Origin: an uncultured Saprospiraceae bacterium
Lineage (GTDB): Bacteria > Bacteroidota > Bacteroidia > Chitinophagales > Saprospiraceae
DNA: 64,000 nucleotides
Direction of reading: 5' to 3'
NCBI GenBank assembly: GCA_937981555.1
Contig: CALJOK010000029.1
Span: 111,929-175,928 of the forward strand
Part shown: piece by piece, positions 49,942 through 58,950 of the stretch
How positions within the stretch are numbered: position 1 is the first letter of the stretch
Layout: each line of letters opens with the position of its first letter
Notes under the pieces: model-generated
The model's database searches: none
The model's input: only the letters and a program-made list of their open reading frames with translations
What the model was told of the DNA's origin: nothing
Program-made: the position numbers and the translations under genes

Positions 49942-51555
49942 CTATCCGTAAAACTCTGCCACCTTTGGCTCAAAACTTTCCGCACTTGCCATCAACCAAT
50001 ATGGTTTCCAATTGGAAGGAACACTCTCTTCAGTCAACAAACAATTTTCTTTCAAATAAGGATAAATTTCATCGTACCTTAATATCTCTTTATTTGTAAT
50101 TCTTCGATAGACATGATGTCTTTTAATCTGACTCATATCATCCAATCCTGCCGCTGCTAATAATTCCACAAAACTATGAACCGTTTCATTTTGATAATTG
50201 GCTACTCGTTCTTTTTTATCTGAAACAACTAGTCCAGCTACTAACTCAGGGTCTTGCGTTGCTACTCCAGTTGGACAATTATTTTTATTGCACTCCAATG
50301 CTTGAATACAACCTAAAGCTAACATCATGGCTCTTGCGCTGTAGCAAGTATCTGCACCCAAAGCCATGGCTTTAAACATATCAAAAGAGGTGATGATTTT
50401 CCCAGAAGTAATAATTTTAATATGTTTTTTCAAACCAAAACCAACTAACGCATCATATGCAAATGCCAAACCTTCTCGATAAGGAGTTCCCACACTATTC
50501 GAAAATTCCAAAGGCGCAGCACCTGTTCCTCCTTCTCCACCATCGACAGCAATAAAATCAGGATAAATTTTAGATTCATTCATCGCTTTGCAAATCGCTA
50601 AAAATTCACTTTTGTGACCAATGCATAATTTAAAACCAACGGGTTTTCCATCAGACAATTCTCGCATCTGTTGCAATAGTTTTAACAAACCAATTGGCGT
50701 ATTAAATGCTTTGTGAAAGGGTGGTGAGTTAACATCAGTTCCAGGATCAATTCCTCTAATTTCTGCAATCTCGGGTGTATTTTTTTTGGCAGGTAAGATT
50801 CCTCCATGACCTGGTTTTGCTCCTTGCGAAAGTTTAAGCTCAATCATTTTAACGCTAGGTTCGGCAGCTCGCTTTTTAAATTTTTCAGGAGAGAAATTTC
50901 CATCTTTTGCTCGACATCCAAAATAACCTGTTCCAACTTGATAAATTAAATCTCCACCTTGTTTTAAATGGTAAGGACTGATTCCGCCTTCTCCAGTATT
51001 ATGAGCAAAATGTCCAATTTTTGCACCGCCATTCAACGCTTCAATCGCAGCACTACTCAATGAACCAAAACTCATAGCGGACACATTAAAAATGGCGGCA
51101 GAGTAGGGTTGTAGGCAATCAGGACTTCCAATCGTCACGCGAGGATCTTGCACTAATTTTTTTGGATCACGAGCAGCAATGGAATGATTCATCCACTCAT
51201 AACCTTCGGCGTATAAATCCATTTGAGTTCCAAAAGGAGTGGTGGCCAATTCATGTTTTGCACGTTGATAGACGATAGATCGGAAAATTCGAGAGATAGG
51301 CGCTCCATTGGTTTCTGATTCGATGAAATATTGATATAACTTTGGGCGCAAATCTTCCATCACATATCGCGCTCTTCCGAGAATGGGAAAATTACGCTTG
51401 ATGGCATGTTTGGATTGAAACATATCATAAAATCCCATGCTAATAAGCGGTAATAAAATTACCAATGACCACCAAAACGCTGGAGTAATAAAATAGGAAA
51501 CACCAGCTACGATGACAAGGGAAAAAATAGCAAAAGCGATAAACTCGTTTCTCAT
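49942..51555 (-). CDS. FMN-binding glutamate synthase family protein
   Basis: A 537-residue protein with two N-terminal hydrophobic helices (about 5-45), then the glutamate synthase central/FMN domain (GltB domain 2): NVSAMSFGSLSSAAIEALNGGAKIGHFAHNTGEGGISPYH, KPGHGG, FIAVDGGEGGTGAAP, and ITSGKIITSFDMFKAMALGADTCYSARAMM. The Fe-S motif CNKNNCPTGVATQDP is present. The glutaminase domain and the C-terminal beta-helix of real glutamate synthase are missing. Such membrane-linked stand-alone forms are widespread, and their substrate is not established; archaeal-type GltB2 is one possible relative. It is one gene, convergent with the tRNA-Thr. Confidence 0.88.
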   Translation of the reverse strand: MRNEFIAFAIFSLVIVAGVSYFITPAFWWSLVILLPLISMGFYDMFQSKHAIKRNFPILGRARYVMEDLRPKLYQYFIESETNGAPISRIFRSIVYQRAKHELATTPFGTQMDLYAEGYEWMNHSIAARDPKKLVQDPRVTIGSPDCLQPYSAAIFNVSAMSFGSLSSAAIEALNGGAKIGHFAHNTGEGGISPYHLKQGGDLIYQVGTGYFGCRAKDGNFSPEKFKKRAAEPSVKMIELKLSQGAKPGHGGILPAKKNTPEIAEIRGIDPGTDVNSPPFHKAFNTPIGLLKLLQQMRELSDGKPVGFKLCIGHKSEFLAICKAMNESKIYPDFIAVDGGEGGTGAAPLEFSNSVGTPYREGLAFAYDALVGFGLKKHIKIITSGKIITSFDMFKAMALGADTCYSARAMMLALGCIQALECNKNNCPTGVATQDPELVAGLVVSDKKERVANYQNETVHSFVELLAAAGLDDMSQIKRHHVYRRITNKEILRYDEIYPYLKENCLLTEESVPSNWKPYWLMASAESFEPKVAEFYG

Positions 51556-51749
51556 ATTTGGGTTGATTTATTTTTCCAAAAATAAGTAAATATTTGAAAA
51601 AAGTGGAAGTGTTTTTTTTTGCTTCAAATTTACCTATGCCGAAACTGGATTTCTCTCCAAATAATGAGTAGTCTTTCGGACAATTAAAAAAAAATTAGTT
51701 AAATCTGCGAAGGATGGAATTATAATAAATAAAAGATCATTGTAAAGTA

Positions 51750-51783
51750 TTTGCGAATTTTCATTTTATAAAAAATACATTTG
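51750..51783 (+). promoter_or_regulatory. Promoter of the DUF5916 gene
   Basis: TTTG (51750-51753), 22 bases, then TACATTTG (51776-51783), an exact -33/-7 pair of the Bacteroidota type. The predicted start is near 51790, about 50 bp before the ATG at 51842. Confidence 0.65.
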
Positions 51784-51841
51784 CAGGCATCAAATTAAAA
51801 AATCACTTGTCTTTAAATTTGAACAAAACTGAATATAACCA

Positions 51842-54100
51842 ATGCAACTATTTTACATTTTTTTTGAAAAACGATTTTTCTTTCTTCTTTCCTTTTTCCT
51901 AATTTCTTTTGGAAATATATCTGCACAGCAAGATGACTTTACAGACAATAAATCCAAGTTTCAAATCAAGATTAAAAAAACTTCTGAGGCGATACTTTTA
52001 GATGGAAAACTGGAAGAAGCGGTATGGGAAGATGCGGAAATTGCAAAAGATTTTTGGATAAAATATCCAAAGGTAAAGCCTGGAGCTAATCCAAAATCAG
52101 AAGCTAAGGTTACTTATAATGACAAATTTATTTATGTCGGAATTAAGTGTTATGGCAAAAATGATTTTATCGTTCCTTCCTTAAAACGGGATCAAGATTA
52201 TTGGAGTGGTGATGCAATTGGAATTGTTTTAGATCCATTCGGTCAAAGTGCGAATGGCTTTATGTTTGGCGTATCGCCACTTGGCGTGCAGATGGAAGGA
52301 TTGCTTTCCTCTTCAGGGAATGGTTCTGATATTGATCGGAATTGGGATAATAAATGGTTTTCTGCTACACAAGTTTATGAAGATTATTGGACTGTCGAAA
52401 TGGCGATTCCATTTAAGACTTTGCGATTTGATGCAAGCAAAACGGAGTGGGGGATTAACTTTATTCGGAATAATCCAAAAGACTCTGAGTTCCATACTTG
52501 GACGTCGATCCCGCAACAATTTGATGGGATTGATTTGAATTATTTAGGCACGCTTGCTTGGGATGCTCCTCCAAAAAAAGTGAAGAGAAATATTTCCATC
52601 ATTCCATATATTACTGGTGGACTAAATCATGATATAGAAAATGATAAGAAAGTAAAAGGTACATTTAATGCTGGTGTGGAAGGAAAAATATCATTGACTT
52701 CCTCTTTGAATTTAGACTTAACGATCAATCCTGATTTCTCGCAAATTGAAGTTGATCAACAGGTGACGAACTTGACTCGGTTCAGTATATTTTTACCAGA
52801 GAAAAGAACTTTCTTTTTAGAAAATGCTGATATTTTTTCGTCGTTTGGAATTGGTCCATTGCGACCATTTTTTTCTAGAAAAATTGGTTTGAATGCACAA
52901 GGAGAAACTGTTCCAATTTTGTTTGGTGCAAGGTTGAGTGGTAATCTTAATTCTAAAACTCGAATTGGAGTTTTAAATATGCAAACTAAAGGTAATGATT
53001 CTCAAGTAGCTCAAAATTATTCAGCGGCGGCGGTGCATCGACGAATTGGAAAACGATCTTTGCTCAAAGGAATTTTGACCAATCGACAATCAAATGAAGG
53101 AGGAGATTTTGACAAAAATGATTATGGTCGAAATGCAAGTATAGAAATGACAACCGCATCTAATAATGGAAAATGGCAAGCGTGGGGAGGTTACCATCAT
53201 TCGTTTGCACCAGATGTTTCTGATAAAAATAATTTTTTTGGCGGTGGTGGTGGATACTTTACGAACAAGATTCAATTTTTTACGGACACGTATAAAGTCA
53301 ATGAAAACTATAATGCGGAATTAGGATTCATCAATCGGTTGGATAATTTTTATCGAGACACGACCATTCGATCTGGTTTTATTCAAAACTTTACGCAGCT
53401 TGAATATTTTATTTTTCCAGATAATGATGAAGTGGTCAATGTTCATCGCTTTGGTTGGGAAAACTTTTTAGTGTATTTCCCAGAAGGAACGTTGAGTGAA
53501 AGGTTTGTTCGATTAAGATATTTTATGTCCATGAAAAATAGTAGCGATTTGAAATTTAGAATCGATAATACGAAAAATAATTTGTTGGATGAATTGACTT
53601 TTACAGGAACGGATACAGTCAAAGCTGGCATTTATAATAATTACCAATTCAATATCGAATATGAATCTGATGATCGTAAATTATTTAATTATGAAATATT
53701 TTTTAAGCATGGAGGATTCTACGATGGGACATTAACGACGTATCGATTTTCGGTGAATTACCGACGTCAGCCTTGGGGGAATATTAATATTGGTTTGGAA
53801 AAAAATGATATTCGATTTCCAAATTATGAGTTAATTGATCTGGTAGATTTGACTTCTCGGATAGAAGTTAATTTTTCTAAAAAATTATTTTGGACAACTT
53901 TTACTCAATATAATTTTCAAAATAATCAATTCAATATTAATAGCAGATTGCAATACCGTTTTAGTCCGATGTCAGACTTTTTTGTAGTTTATACAGATAA
54001 CTATGATGTGTTGAATGTGCCAGGTGCAAGATTTTTAGATAATGTGCAGCCGAAGAATCGGGCGTTGGTGTTCAAATTAAATTATTGGTTTTCGTTGTAG
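51842..54100 (+). CDS. DUF5916 outer-membrane protein with CBM9-like N-terminal domain
   Basis: A 752-residue protein with a Sec signal (ending NISAQ). Residues 40-230 form a family-9 carbohydrate-binding-like domain (LDGKLEEAVWEDAEIAKDFWIKYP, KVTYNDKFIYVGIKCYG, WTVEMAIPFKTLRFDASKTEWGINFIRNN). The rest matches the DUF5916 barrel: NPDFSQIEVDQQVTNLTRFSIFLPEKRTFFLENADIF near 310-345, RPFFSRKIGL, then many beta-strands to a final aromatic FKLNYWFSL, which suits an outer-membrane barrel. Its function is not established. The stop lies 9 bp before a palindrome of the 25244 family. Confidence 0.87.
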   Translation: MQLFYIFFEKRFFFLLSFFLISFGNISAQQDDFTDNKSKFQIKIKKTSEAILLDGKLEEAVWEDAEIAKDFWIKYPKVKPGANPKSEAKVTYNDKFIYVGIKCYGKNDFIVPSLKRDQDYWSGDAIGIVLDPFGQSANGFMFGVSPLGVQMEGLLSSSGNGSDIDRNWDNKWFSATQVYEDYWTVEMAIPFKTLRFDASKTEWGINFIRNNPKDSEFHTWTSIPQQFDGIDLNYLGTLAWDAPPKKVKRNISIIPYITGGLNHDIENDKKVKGTFNAGVEGKISLTSSLNLDLTINPDFSQIEVDQQVTNLTRFSIFLPEKRTFFLENADIFSSFGIGPLRPFFSRKIGLNAQGETVPILFGARLSGNLNSKTRIGVLNMQTKGNDSQVAQNYSAAAVHRRIGKRSLLKGILTNRQSNEGGDFDKNDYGRNASIEMTTASNNGKWQAWGGYHHSFAPDVSDKNNFFGGGGGYFTNKIQFFTDTYKVNENYNAELGFINRLDNFYRDTTIRSGFIQNFTQLEYFIFPDNDEVVNVHRFGWENFLVYFPEGTLSERFVRLRYFMSMKNSSDLKFRIDNTKNNLLDELTFTGTDTVKAGIYNNYQFNIEYESDDRKLFNYEIFFKHGGFYDGTLTTYRFSVNYRRQPWGNINIGLEKNDIRFPNYELIDLVDLTSRIEVNFSKKLFWTTFTQYNFQNNQFNINSRLQYRFSPMSDFFVVYTDNYDVLNVPGARFLDNVQPKNRALVFKLNYWFSL

Positions 54101-54109
54101 TTAGCACAT

Positions 54110-54210
54110 AACACCAAACACTTGGTGGTCTGCTTTAACTGACCTAAAAGAAAACATACTATAGGTAAATTTTTAGGTCAGCTAAAGCAGACCGCCACGT
54201 GTTTGGTGTT
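54110..54210. repeat. 101-bp palindromic element, GGTCTGCTTTAGC family, copy 2
   Basis: The 40-base arms 54110-54149 and 54171-54210 match at 37 positions. They share the core TCTGCTTTAGCTGACCTAAAA with copies at 25244 and 55015. The centre is only 21 bases. It fills the gap between the convergent DUF5916 and XRE genes. Confidence 0.93.
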
Positions 54211-54218
54211 AATGATGT

Positions 54219-54431
54219 TTATGATGTTGGCTTCTCATTTTCTTCAAGATCAAAAAACTCATTAACATTTTTGTTAAATACAATTGAAAGTTTTAAAGCC
54301 AACACCGTTGAAGGAATATAGCGGTTCTTCTCAATTGAATTAATTGTCTGACGAGAAACTCCAATCCTTTTTGCTAATTCTTCCTGTGTAATATCTAAAA
54401 TAGCTCGTTCTATTTTCAGTCTATTCTTCAT
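54219..54431 (-). CDS. XRE-family transcriptional regulator (Cro/C1-type HTH)
   Basis: A 70-residue protein that is essentially one helix-turn-helix: RAILDITQEELAKRIGVSRQTINSIEKNRYIPSTVLALKLSIVFN. The recognition helix begins around VSRQTINSIE. I start it at the ATG at 54431, whose A overlaps the stop of the upstream membrane-protein gene (TAATG), a coupled pair. A longer frame reading into the membrane-protein gene is not credible. The likely role is control of its own operon; three direct repeats upstream (54901-54948) are candidate binding sites. Confidence 0.88.
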   Translation of the reverse strand: MKNRLKIERAILDITQEELAKRIGVSRQTINSIEKNRYIPSTVLALKLSIVFNKNVNEFFDLEENEKPTS

Positions 54432-54862
54432 TATTGATGCATCTTTTTTAAGTATCCAAAATAGAAAACTTGAACACTCAACAATAGCCAAAGTATCATC
54501 CAATCTCCAATACCGCCAAATGGTTCTTGTTGTTCTGTAAATACAAAATTGGCTAAATAGGAACACAAAGGATTTGTAATTGCGATGAAAACAGCAAAAA
54601 TAAAAGCAAAAGTAAAGGAATGCATTCTTAAGTTTTTAATCAATTCATCTTCAATCTCTTCCTTCGAAATAGAAATTATTAATAACCCAATCAGTATCGA
54701 ATACTTAGCAATTAATTTAAGGTTAGTATCTTTTGTTGTGAAAAATAAAGCAATAAATGCAATACAAAAGATTACCCAACCTATTTTCTTTGCTTGATTA
54801 GGCAATTGAAATTTTTTGAGTTTATCTAAACTTTTTCTTTCATGATTTAAAAATGATTCCAT
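54431..54862 (-). CDS. Four-helix membrane protein paired with the XRE regulator
   Basis: A 143-residue protein with a charged N-terminus (MESFLNHERKSLDKLKKFQ) and four hydrophobic helices (about 25-45, 50-67, 80-100, 118-136), ending in a basic motif GYLKKMHQ. I do not recognise a named family; small membrane proteins next to short XRE regulators are a recurring pair in Bacteroidota and Firmicutes (general knowledge). Its stop codon overlaps the regulator's start codon, so the two are translationally coupled. A role as a sensor or as a target of the regulator is inferred from context only. Confidence 0.75.
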   Translation of the reverse strand: MESFLNHERKSLDKLKKFQLPNQAKKIGWVIFCIAFIALFFTTKDTNLKLIAKYSILIGLLIISISKEEIEDELIKNLRMHSFTFAFIFAVFIAITNPLCSYLANFVFTEQQEPFGGIGDWMILWLLLSVQVFYFGYLKKMHQ

Positions 54863-54900
54863 ATTTGTACTTTTTTGCTAATTAATATTTGAGCAAACAA

Positions 54901-54948
54901 AGTTTACTTTAAATAAAGTTTGCTTTACTTAATGACAAATATACTTTA
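54901..54948 (-). promoter_or_regulatory. Candidate operator repeats and -7 box of the XRE operon
   Basis: AGTTTACTTTA (54901-54911) and AGTTTGCTTTA (54917-54927) are direct repeats 16 bp apart; TACTTTA recurs at 54942-54948. The -7 box TATATTTG (54943-54936, minus strand) lies among them. They sit about 40-85 bp upstream of the membrane-protein start codon. Confidence 0.5.
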
Positions 54949-55014
54949 CATTTATGAATAAAAAAATATTTGATGATATTTTTTGATTTTGAAATTTGTA
55001 GGAGGGGATTTATG

Positions 55015-55122
55015 TTAATAAACCAAACCGTAGCGGTCTGATTTGGTTGACCTGAAAAAGAATAAACCCATTGTGATGAGTTTTTTTAGGTTAACTAAAG
55101 CAGACTGCAACGTGTTAGTTTA
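55015..55122. repeat. 108-bp palindromic element, GGTCTGCTTTAGC family, copy 3 (divergent)
   Basis: The arms 55015-55059 and 55081-55122 are complementary at roughly 70 percent, with GCGGTCTGATTTGGTTGACC on the left and CTAAAGCAGACTGCAACGTG on the right. It is the most degenerate copy and ends inside the stop codon of the lipoprotein gene at 55120. Confidence 0.8.
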
Positions 55123-56685
55123 ATTTATCACTTTTTCAGCCGTTTCAGATCTTTCTCCATTTGAATTTTTAGTCCCAGTTACTTCTCCTTTTTGATTTTT
55201 TAAAAATTCAATTTTTATATTCGAATTAAATCCATAAAAAAATCGGGTTTCCGTTTCTGGAAAAATCATCAATTTATCTCCTTCACCTCTTTGAGAAAAT
55301 AATTGATTGCCTTCCAAAAATATTTTTCGGAAACCACCATTTTCTGTTTTATATTTTCCGCAGTAAGATTGTAATTTCTTTTTGGGAACTTTCGCGGTTC
55401 CGTTTTTCATTTTGACTAATTCAAGCAACATTCCCGTTTCGTCAAAATATTTCCACTTCCCTTGTTTTAGATTATTTTTATAAAAACCACTACTAGCTAT
55501 TTTTCCATTTGGATAAAAAGTTTTAGCGGTTCCATTGATTCGATTATTTTTTAGAGGGGAAATACTTTTTAATTTTCCATCTTTAAAATAGGTTGTAATA
55601 GTATTGTTAGGACTTTCACTCACATTGCCATTTTTAAAAACACCAAAGCCAACTCCATAAACTAAACTATCGCCAAAGGTTTGAAAATTATTAAATCCAT
55701 TTCCGATGTTTCTTAATTTTTTCCAAGACTCACCACCATCTCTAGTCTCGTAAGTCCAAGTATTACTGCCGCCCATCCAACCGATTTTTTCATTGATAAA
55801 ACCGATGCCTTGCACGTAGTAATAATTTGGAGAGTGCTCTACCTCTTTCCATGTCTTTCCGCCATCGGTTGTTTGGAGATGATAAAATCTACCATCGCGA
55901 ACATTTCTTTGAATGGAAATAAATCCTTTTTCTTTAGTTGGAAAAGCAAATTTCCAAGGGTACTCACCAATCTGTTCAGAAAGATAAACGGTATCCCAAT
56001 TTTCTCCTCCATCCAAAGTTTCTAAAACCATCGAACGACAATTTTCTTTATCACGAGTAGTTCCCCCAATTAAAAAGCCATGTGATTCATCAAAAAAATG
56101 TGTTGCGATCAAGCTACCTGCCACATGATTCAAATTGTAGGAATACCAATTTTTTCCACCATCAGTTGTTTTGATAAAATAGGATGGCCCACGTACTCGA
56201 CCACATCCGACGATAAAGTTTTCGTTGACTTTTTGCAGACCACAAAGTCCTTTTGGTTGCGGTCCGATGAACTTTACTGGACTCCAATTTTGTCCTCCAT
56301 CTTTGGTTTCATAAAGTGAAATCGAATCTCGTGAATGCAAATATGGATCATCCGTTCCGATAGTTCCAAGCCAACCTTCTTGTCGATTTTTAAAAGTAAT
56401 GCAACGGAAAAAGGTTCCTTCGTTTTCATGGATGATTTCCCAATCAGTTCCTCCGTTTTCAGTTAAGACTAAATATCCGTCGCTGTTGATAACGAAACCA
56501 GTTTGTGGATCAAAGAAATGAAGATCGTCGGTTCGACCATTTTTGATAGGGTAGGAAGTTTGTTTTTGCCAGCCTTGCGCGAATTGGCCATCTTGGATTG
56601 TTTTTAAAGGATCAGCAAGTTTTGGAGCGCAACTTTGGAAAATGATAAAGATGAAAAGGGAAAAGATAGGTAGTTGGAATTTCAT
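55120..56685 (-). CDS. YCF48-like beta-propeller lipoprotein with MORN-like C-terminal repeats
   Basis: A 521-residue lipoprotein (lipobox FQSC, Cys-19). Residues 50-355 contain BNR/YCF48-type propeller repeats with the recurring motif TxDGGxNW (ETKDGGQNWSPV, KTTDGGKNWYSY, LETLDGGENWDTV, ETRDGGESWKKL). About 365-445 carries YwqK/MORN-type repeats (YFKDGKLKSISPLKNNRINGTAKTFYPNGKIASSGFYKNNLKQGKWKYF). The end is a beta-rich domain. YCF48 itself helps photosystem II assembly in cyanobacteria; that function does not apply here. The protein probably sits in the outer membrane. Its stop lies inside a palindrome. Confidence 0.8.
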   Translation of the reverse strand: MKFQLPIFSLFIFIIFQSCAPKLADPLKTIQDGQFAQGWQKQTSYPIKNGRTDDLHFFDPQTGFVINSDGYLVLTENGGTDWEIIHENEGTFFRCITFKNRQEGWLGTIGTDDPYLHSRDSISLYETKDGGQNWSPVKFIGPQPKGLCGLQKVNENFIVGCGRVRGPSYFIKTTDGGKNWYSYNLNHVAGSLIATHFFDESHGFLIGGTTRDKENCRSMVLETLDGGENWDTVYLSEQIGEYPWKFAFPTKEKGFISIQRNVRDGRFYHLQTTDGGKTWKEVEHSPNYYYVQGIGFINEKIGWMGGSNTWTYETRDGGESWKKLRNIGNGFNNFQTFGDSLVYGVGFGVFKNGNVSESPNNTITTYFKDGKLKSISPLKNNRINGTAKTFYPNGKIASSGFYKNNLKQGKWKYFDETGMLLELVKMKNGTAKVPKKKLQSYCGKYKTENGGFRKIFLEGNQLFSQRGEGDKLMIFPETETRFFYGFNSNIKIEFLKNQKGEVTGTKNSNGERSETAEKVIN

Positions 56686-56964
56686 TTTAAGTTTTAATTT
56701 TTGGTAAAAGGAGGTAGTCTAGTAGTCTATAAGAGGTCGTTTTCAACAAAATCAATTAATGATATAAAAATAATAATATTTTCTCCTTCGAGATTAAAAG
56801 TCTAAGAACATTGCCCTGAAATGTAAAATATTAATCAGAAGACAAGAATTAATTGTCATTTAAATTGCATTCCAATCCTTTGCTGAAATTTTGCTTAGGG
56901 GAACAAGCCATCTTAAGAGACTTATATAAAAGGCAAATATTACCTAACTAAATTCAAATAAAAA

Positions 56965-58950
56965 ATGAATAAAATTTATTTACTCTTATTACTTCTATTC
57001 AGCTTTGTTTTTTCCTTAACTGCGCAAATTCATATCAATGAATATTCTGCTTCCAACCTTGAAAACTTCATAGATGACTTTGGGAAAACTGAGGACTGGA
57101 TAGAACTTTATAATTCGAGTACCTCATCTATAGATATTGGAGGATGGCATCTTTCAGACAAGGAAACGAAACCTGAGAAATGGGAAATTCCAATGGGAAC
57201 TATTATCCCTGCAAATGGTTTTTTAGTCTTCTATTGTTCAGGTCGAGATTTAATTACGACTAGTGGTCAGCTTCATACTAATTTCAAATTGGCACAAACT
57301 AAGGCAAATGAAATTGTTTTGTTATCCGATGCTACTGGAACGGTGGTTGAATCTTTTACGATGGAATTAACTTTGGTGGAACATTCTAGATGTCGAGCAA
57401 CAGATGGTTCTACTGATTGGGTGGTGTCTACAAATCCCAGTCTTGGAACTTCTAATGATACCGCTCCGCAAGTGACTGGATATACTCAAACTCCGACTAT
57501 TGAATTACCTGCTGGATTTTATCAAGGTTTTCAAAAAGTAGGTGTCACTAATAATGAACCTAATTCGACTTTGAGATTTACAACTGATGGAACTAATCCA
57601 ACTTCAACTTCTACGGAATATACAGATTCAATTGAGATAGCTTTTACCCAAGTAATCAAAGCACAGTCATTTAGTGATGATCCAATGATTCTTCCAGGTA
57701 AGATGGATTTTAGTACTTACTTTATTAATGAAGAATATACATTAGCAGTTTTTTCTATTGCAGCTGATCAAGTACTAGAATTAGCAAATGGGAATGGTCC
57801 GCTGATTCCGATTGGATCGCTTGAATATTTTAATACTAATAATGAAAGAGAAGCTACTTCATTTGGAAGTTTAAATCGACATGGACAAGACTCCTGGGTT
57901 TTGGACCACAGAAGTCTTGATTGGGTTTCTAGAGATGAAATGGGCTATTCTAAAGCCGTGAATGCACCACTTTTTAGTTACTCAGATAGAGATGAATATC
58001 AAAAATTTATGTTCCGGAATTCAGGAGATGACAACTATCCTGCGATCAATGATGGGCAACATGATGGAAGTGCACATATACGCGATGAATATGTGCAGCA
58101 CTTAGCAAAGAAAGGAGGGATGAAATTAGACACCAGAGAAAATGAACGAGTTATTCTATTTTTAAATGGTCAGTATTGGGGCGTATATGGAATGAGGGAG
58201 CGACCGGTGGATCATGATTATACGGACGAATATTATGATCAAGGAAAATACGATGTTCAATATTTGTCTACTTGGGGAACAACTGAGATTGAATATGGTG
58301 GACAACAGGCTCAAACGGATTGGGAAAATTTAAGAGATTTTATTTTGAATAATGATATGAGTATTGAGGCAAATTATCAAGTTGCAGAAGACAGTATTAA
58401 TTTGGTAAGTATGATTGATTACTTTATTGTCAACCTAAATGTGGTGGCTTCAGATTGGTTAAATTATAATACTGGTTGGTGGCGAGGAAGAAAGCCTGAA
58501 GGTGATCATAAGAAATGGGGATATATTCTTTGGGATTTAGATGCAACATTTGATTACTATATCAATTATAGTGGAGTGCCCAATATTAGTCCAGATGCTG
58601 ATCCTTGCGACTTGGAAGATATTGCTGATTTTATGGATGGCTTTTTTGGAGGATTTGGTTATCCCGAGGATGTTGGACAACATGAAAAAATTCTTTTAAA
58701 ATTACTAGATGAGAATGAGACATTTAAACAATTATATTATTCCCGGTATGCTGATATGATGAATACCGTTTTTACTTGCGAAAATATGATCAGCACTTTA
58801 GATAGTATGATTGCTGTGATTGAACCAGAAATGCCTCGACAGATTCAGCGTTGGGGAGGTACCATGTCAGAGTGGGAAAGTAATGTGCAAGATTTAAAAG
58901 ATTTTATTAATCAACGATGCGAGTTGTTGGATGATGGAATGTTAAATTGA
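56965..58950 (+). CDS. CotH-kinase family protein with lamin-tail domain, N-terminal part of a frameshifted gene
   Basis: A 661-residue reading frame, the second CotH protein in the window. It has a Sec signal (ending LTAQ), a lamin-tail domain (about 20-140, EDWIELYNSSTSS), a chitobiase-like beta domain (about 170-245) and a CotH kinase-like domain with QYWGVYGMRERPVDHDY and KKWGYILWDLDATFDYY. It ends at a TGA after CELLDDGMLN, where the 1277-3721 paralogue continues into a beta module and T9SS sorting domain. The continuation is in another frame immediately after (58947-59528), so the gene looks broken by loss of one base. As read, the product lacks a T9SS signal. Confidence 0.85.
   Translation: MNKIYLLLLLLFSFVFSLTAQIHINEYSASNLENFIDDFGKTEDWIELYNSSTSSIDIGGWHLSDKETKPEKWEIPMGTIIPANGFLVFYCSGRDLITTSGQLHTNFKLAQTKANEIVLLSDATGTVVESFTMELTLVEHSRCRATDGSTDWVVSTNPSLGTSNDTAPQVTGYTQTPTIELPAGFYQGFQKVGVTNNEPNSTLRFTTDGTNPTSTSTEYTDSIEIAFTQVIKAQSFSDDPMILPGKMDFSTYFINEEYTLAVFSIAADQVLELANGNGPLIPIGSLEYFNTNNEREATSFGSLNRHGQDSWVLDHRSLDWVSRDEMGYSKAVNAPLFSYSDRDEYQKFMFRNSGDDNYPAINDGQHDGSAHIRDEYVQHLAKKGGMKLDTRENERVILFLNGQYWGVYGMRERPVDHDYTDEYYDQGKYDVQYLSTWGTTEIEYGGQQAQTDWENLRDFILNNDMSIEANYQVAEDSINLVSMIDYFIVNLNVVASDWLNYNTGWWRGRKPEGDHKKWGYILWDLDATFDYYINYSGVPNISPDADPCDLEDIADFMDGFFGGFGYPEDVGQHEKILLKLLDENETFKQLYYSRYADMMNTVFTCENMISTLDSMIAVIEPEMPRQIQRWGGTMSEWESNVQDLKDFINQRCELLDDGMLN

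Noticed and set aside
54219..54566. Longer N-terminus for the XRE regulator
   Set aside because: It reads out of frame through the membrane-protein gene; the coupled TAATG start at 54431 gives a typical 70-residue regulator.
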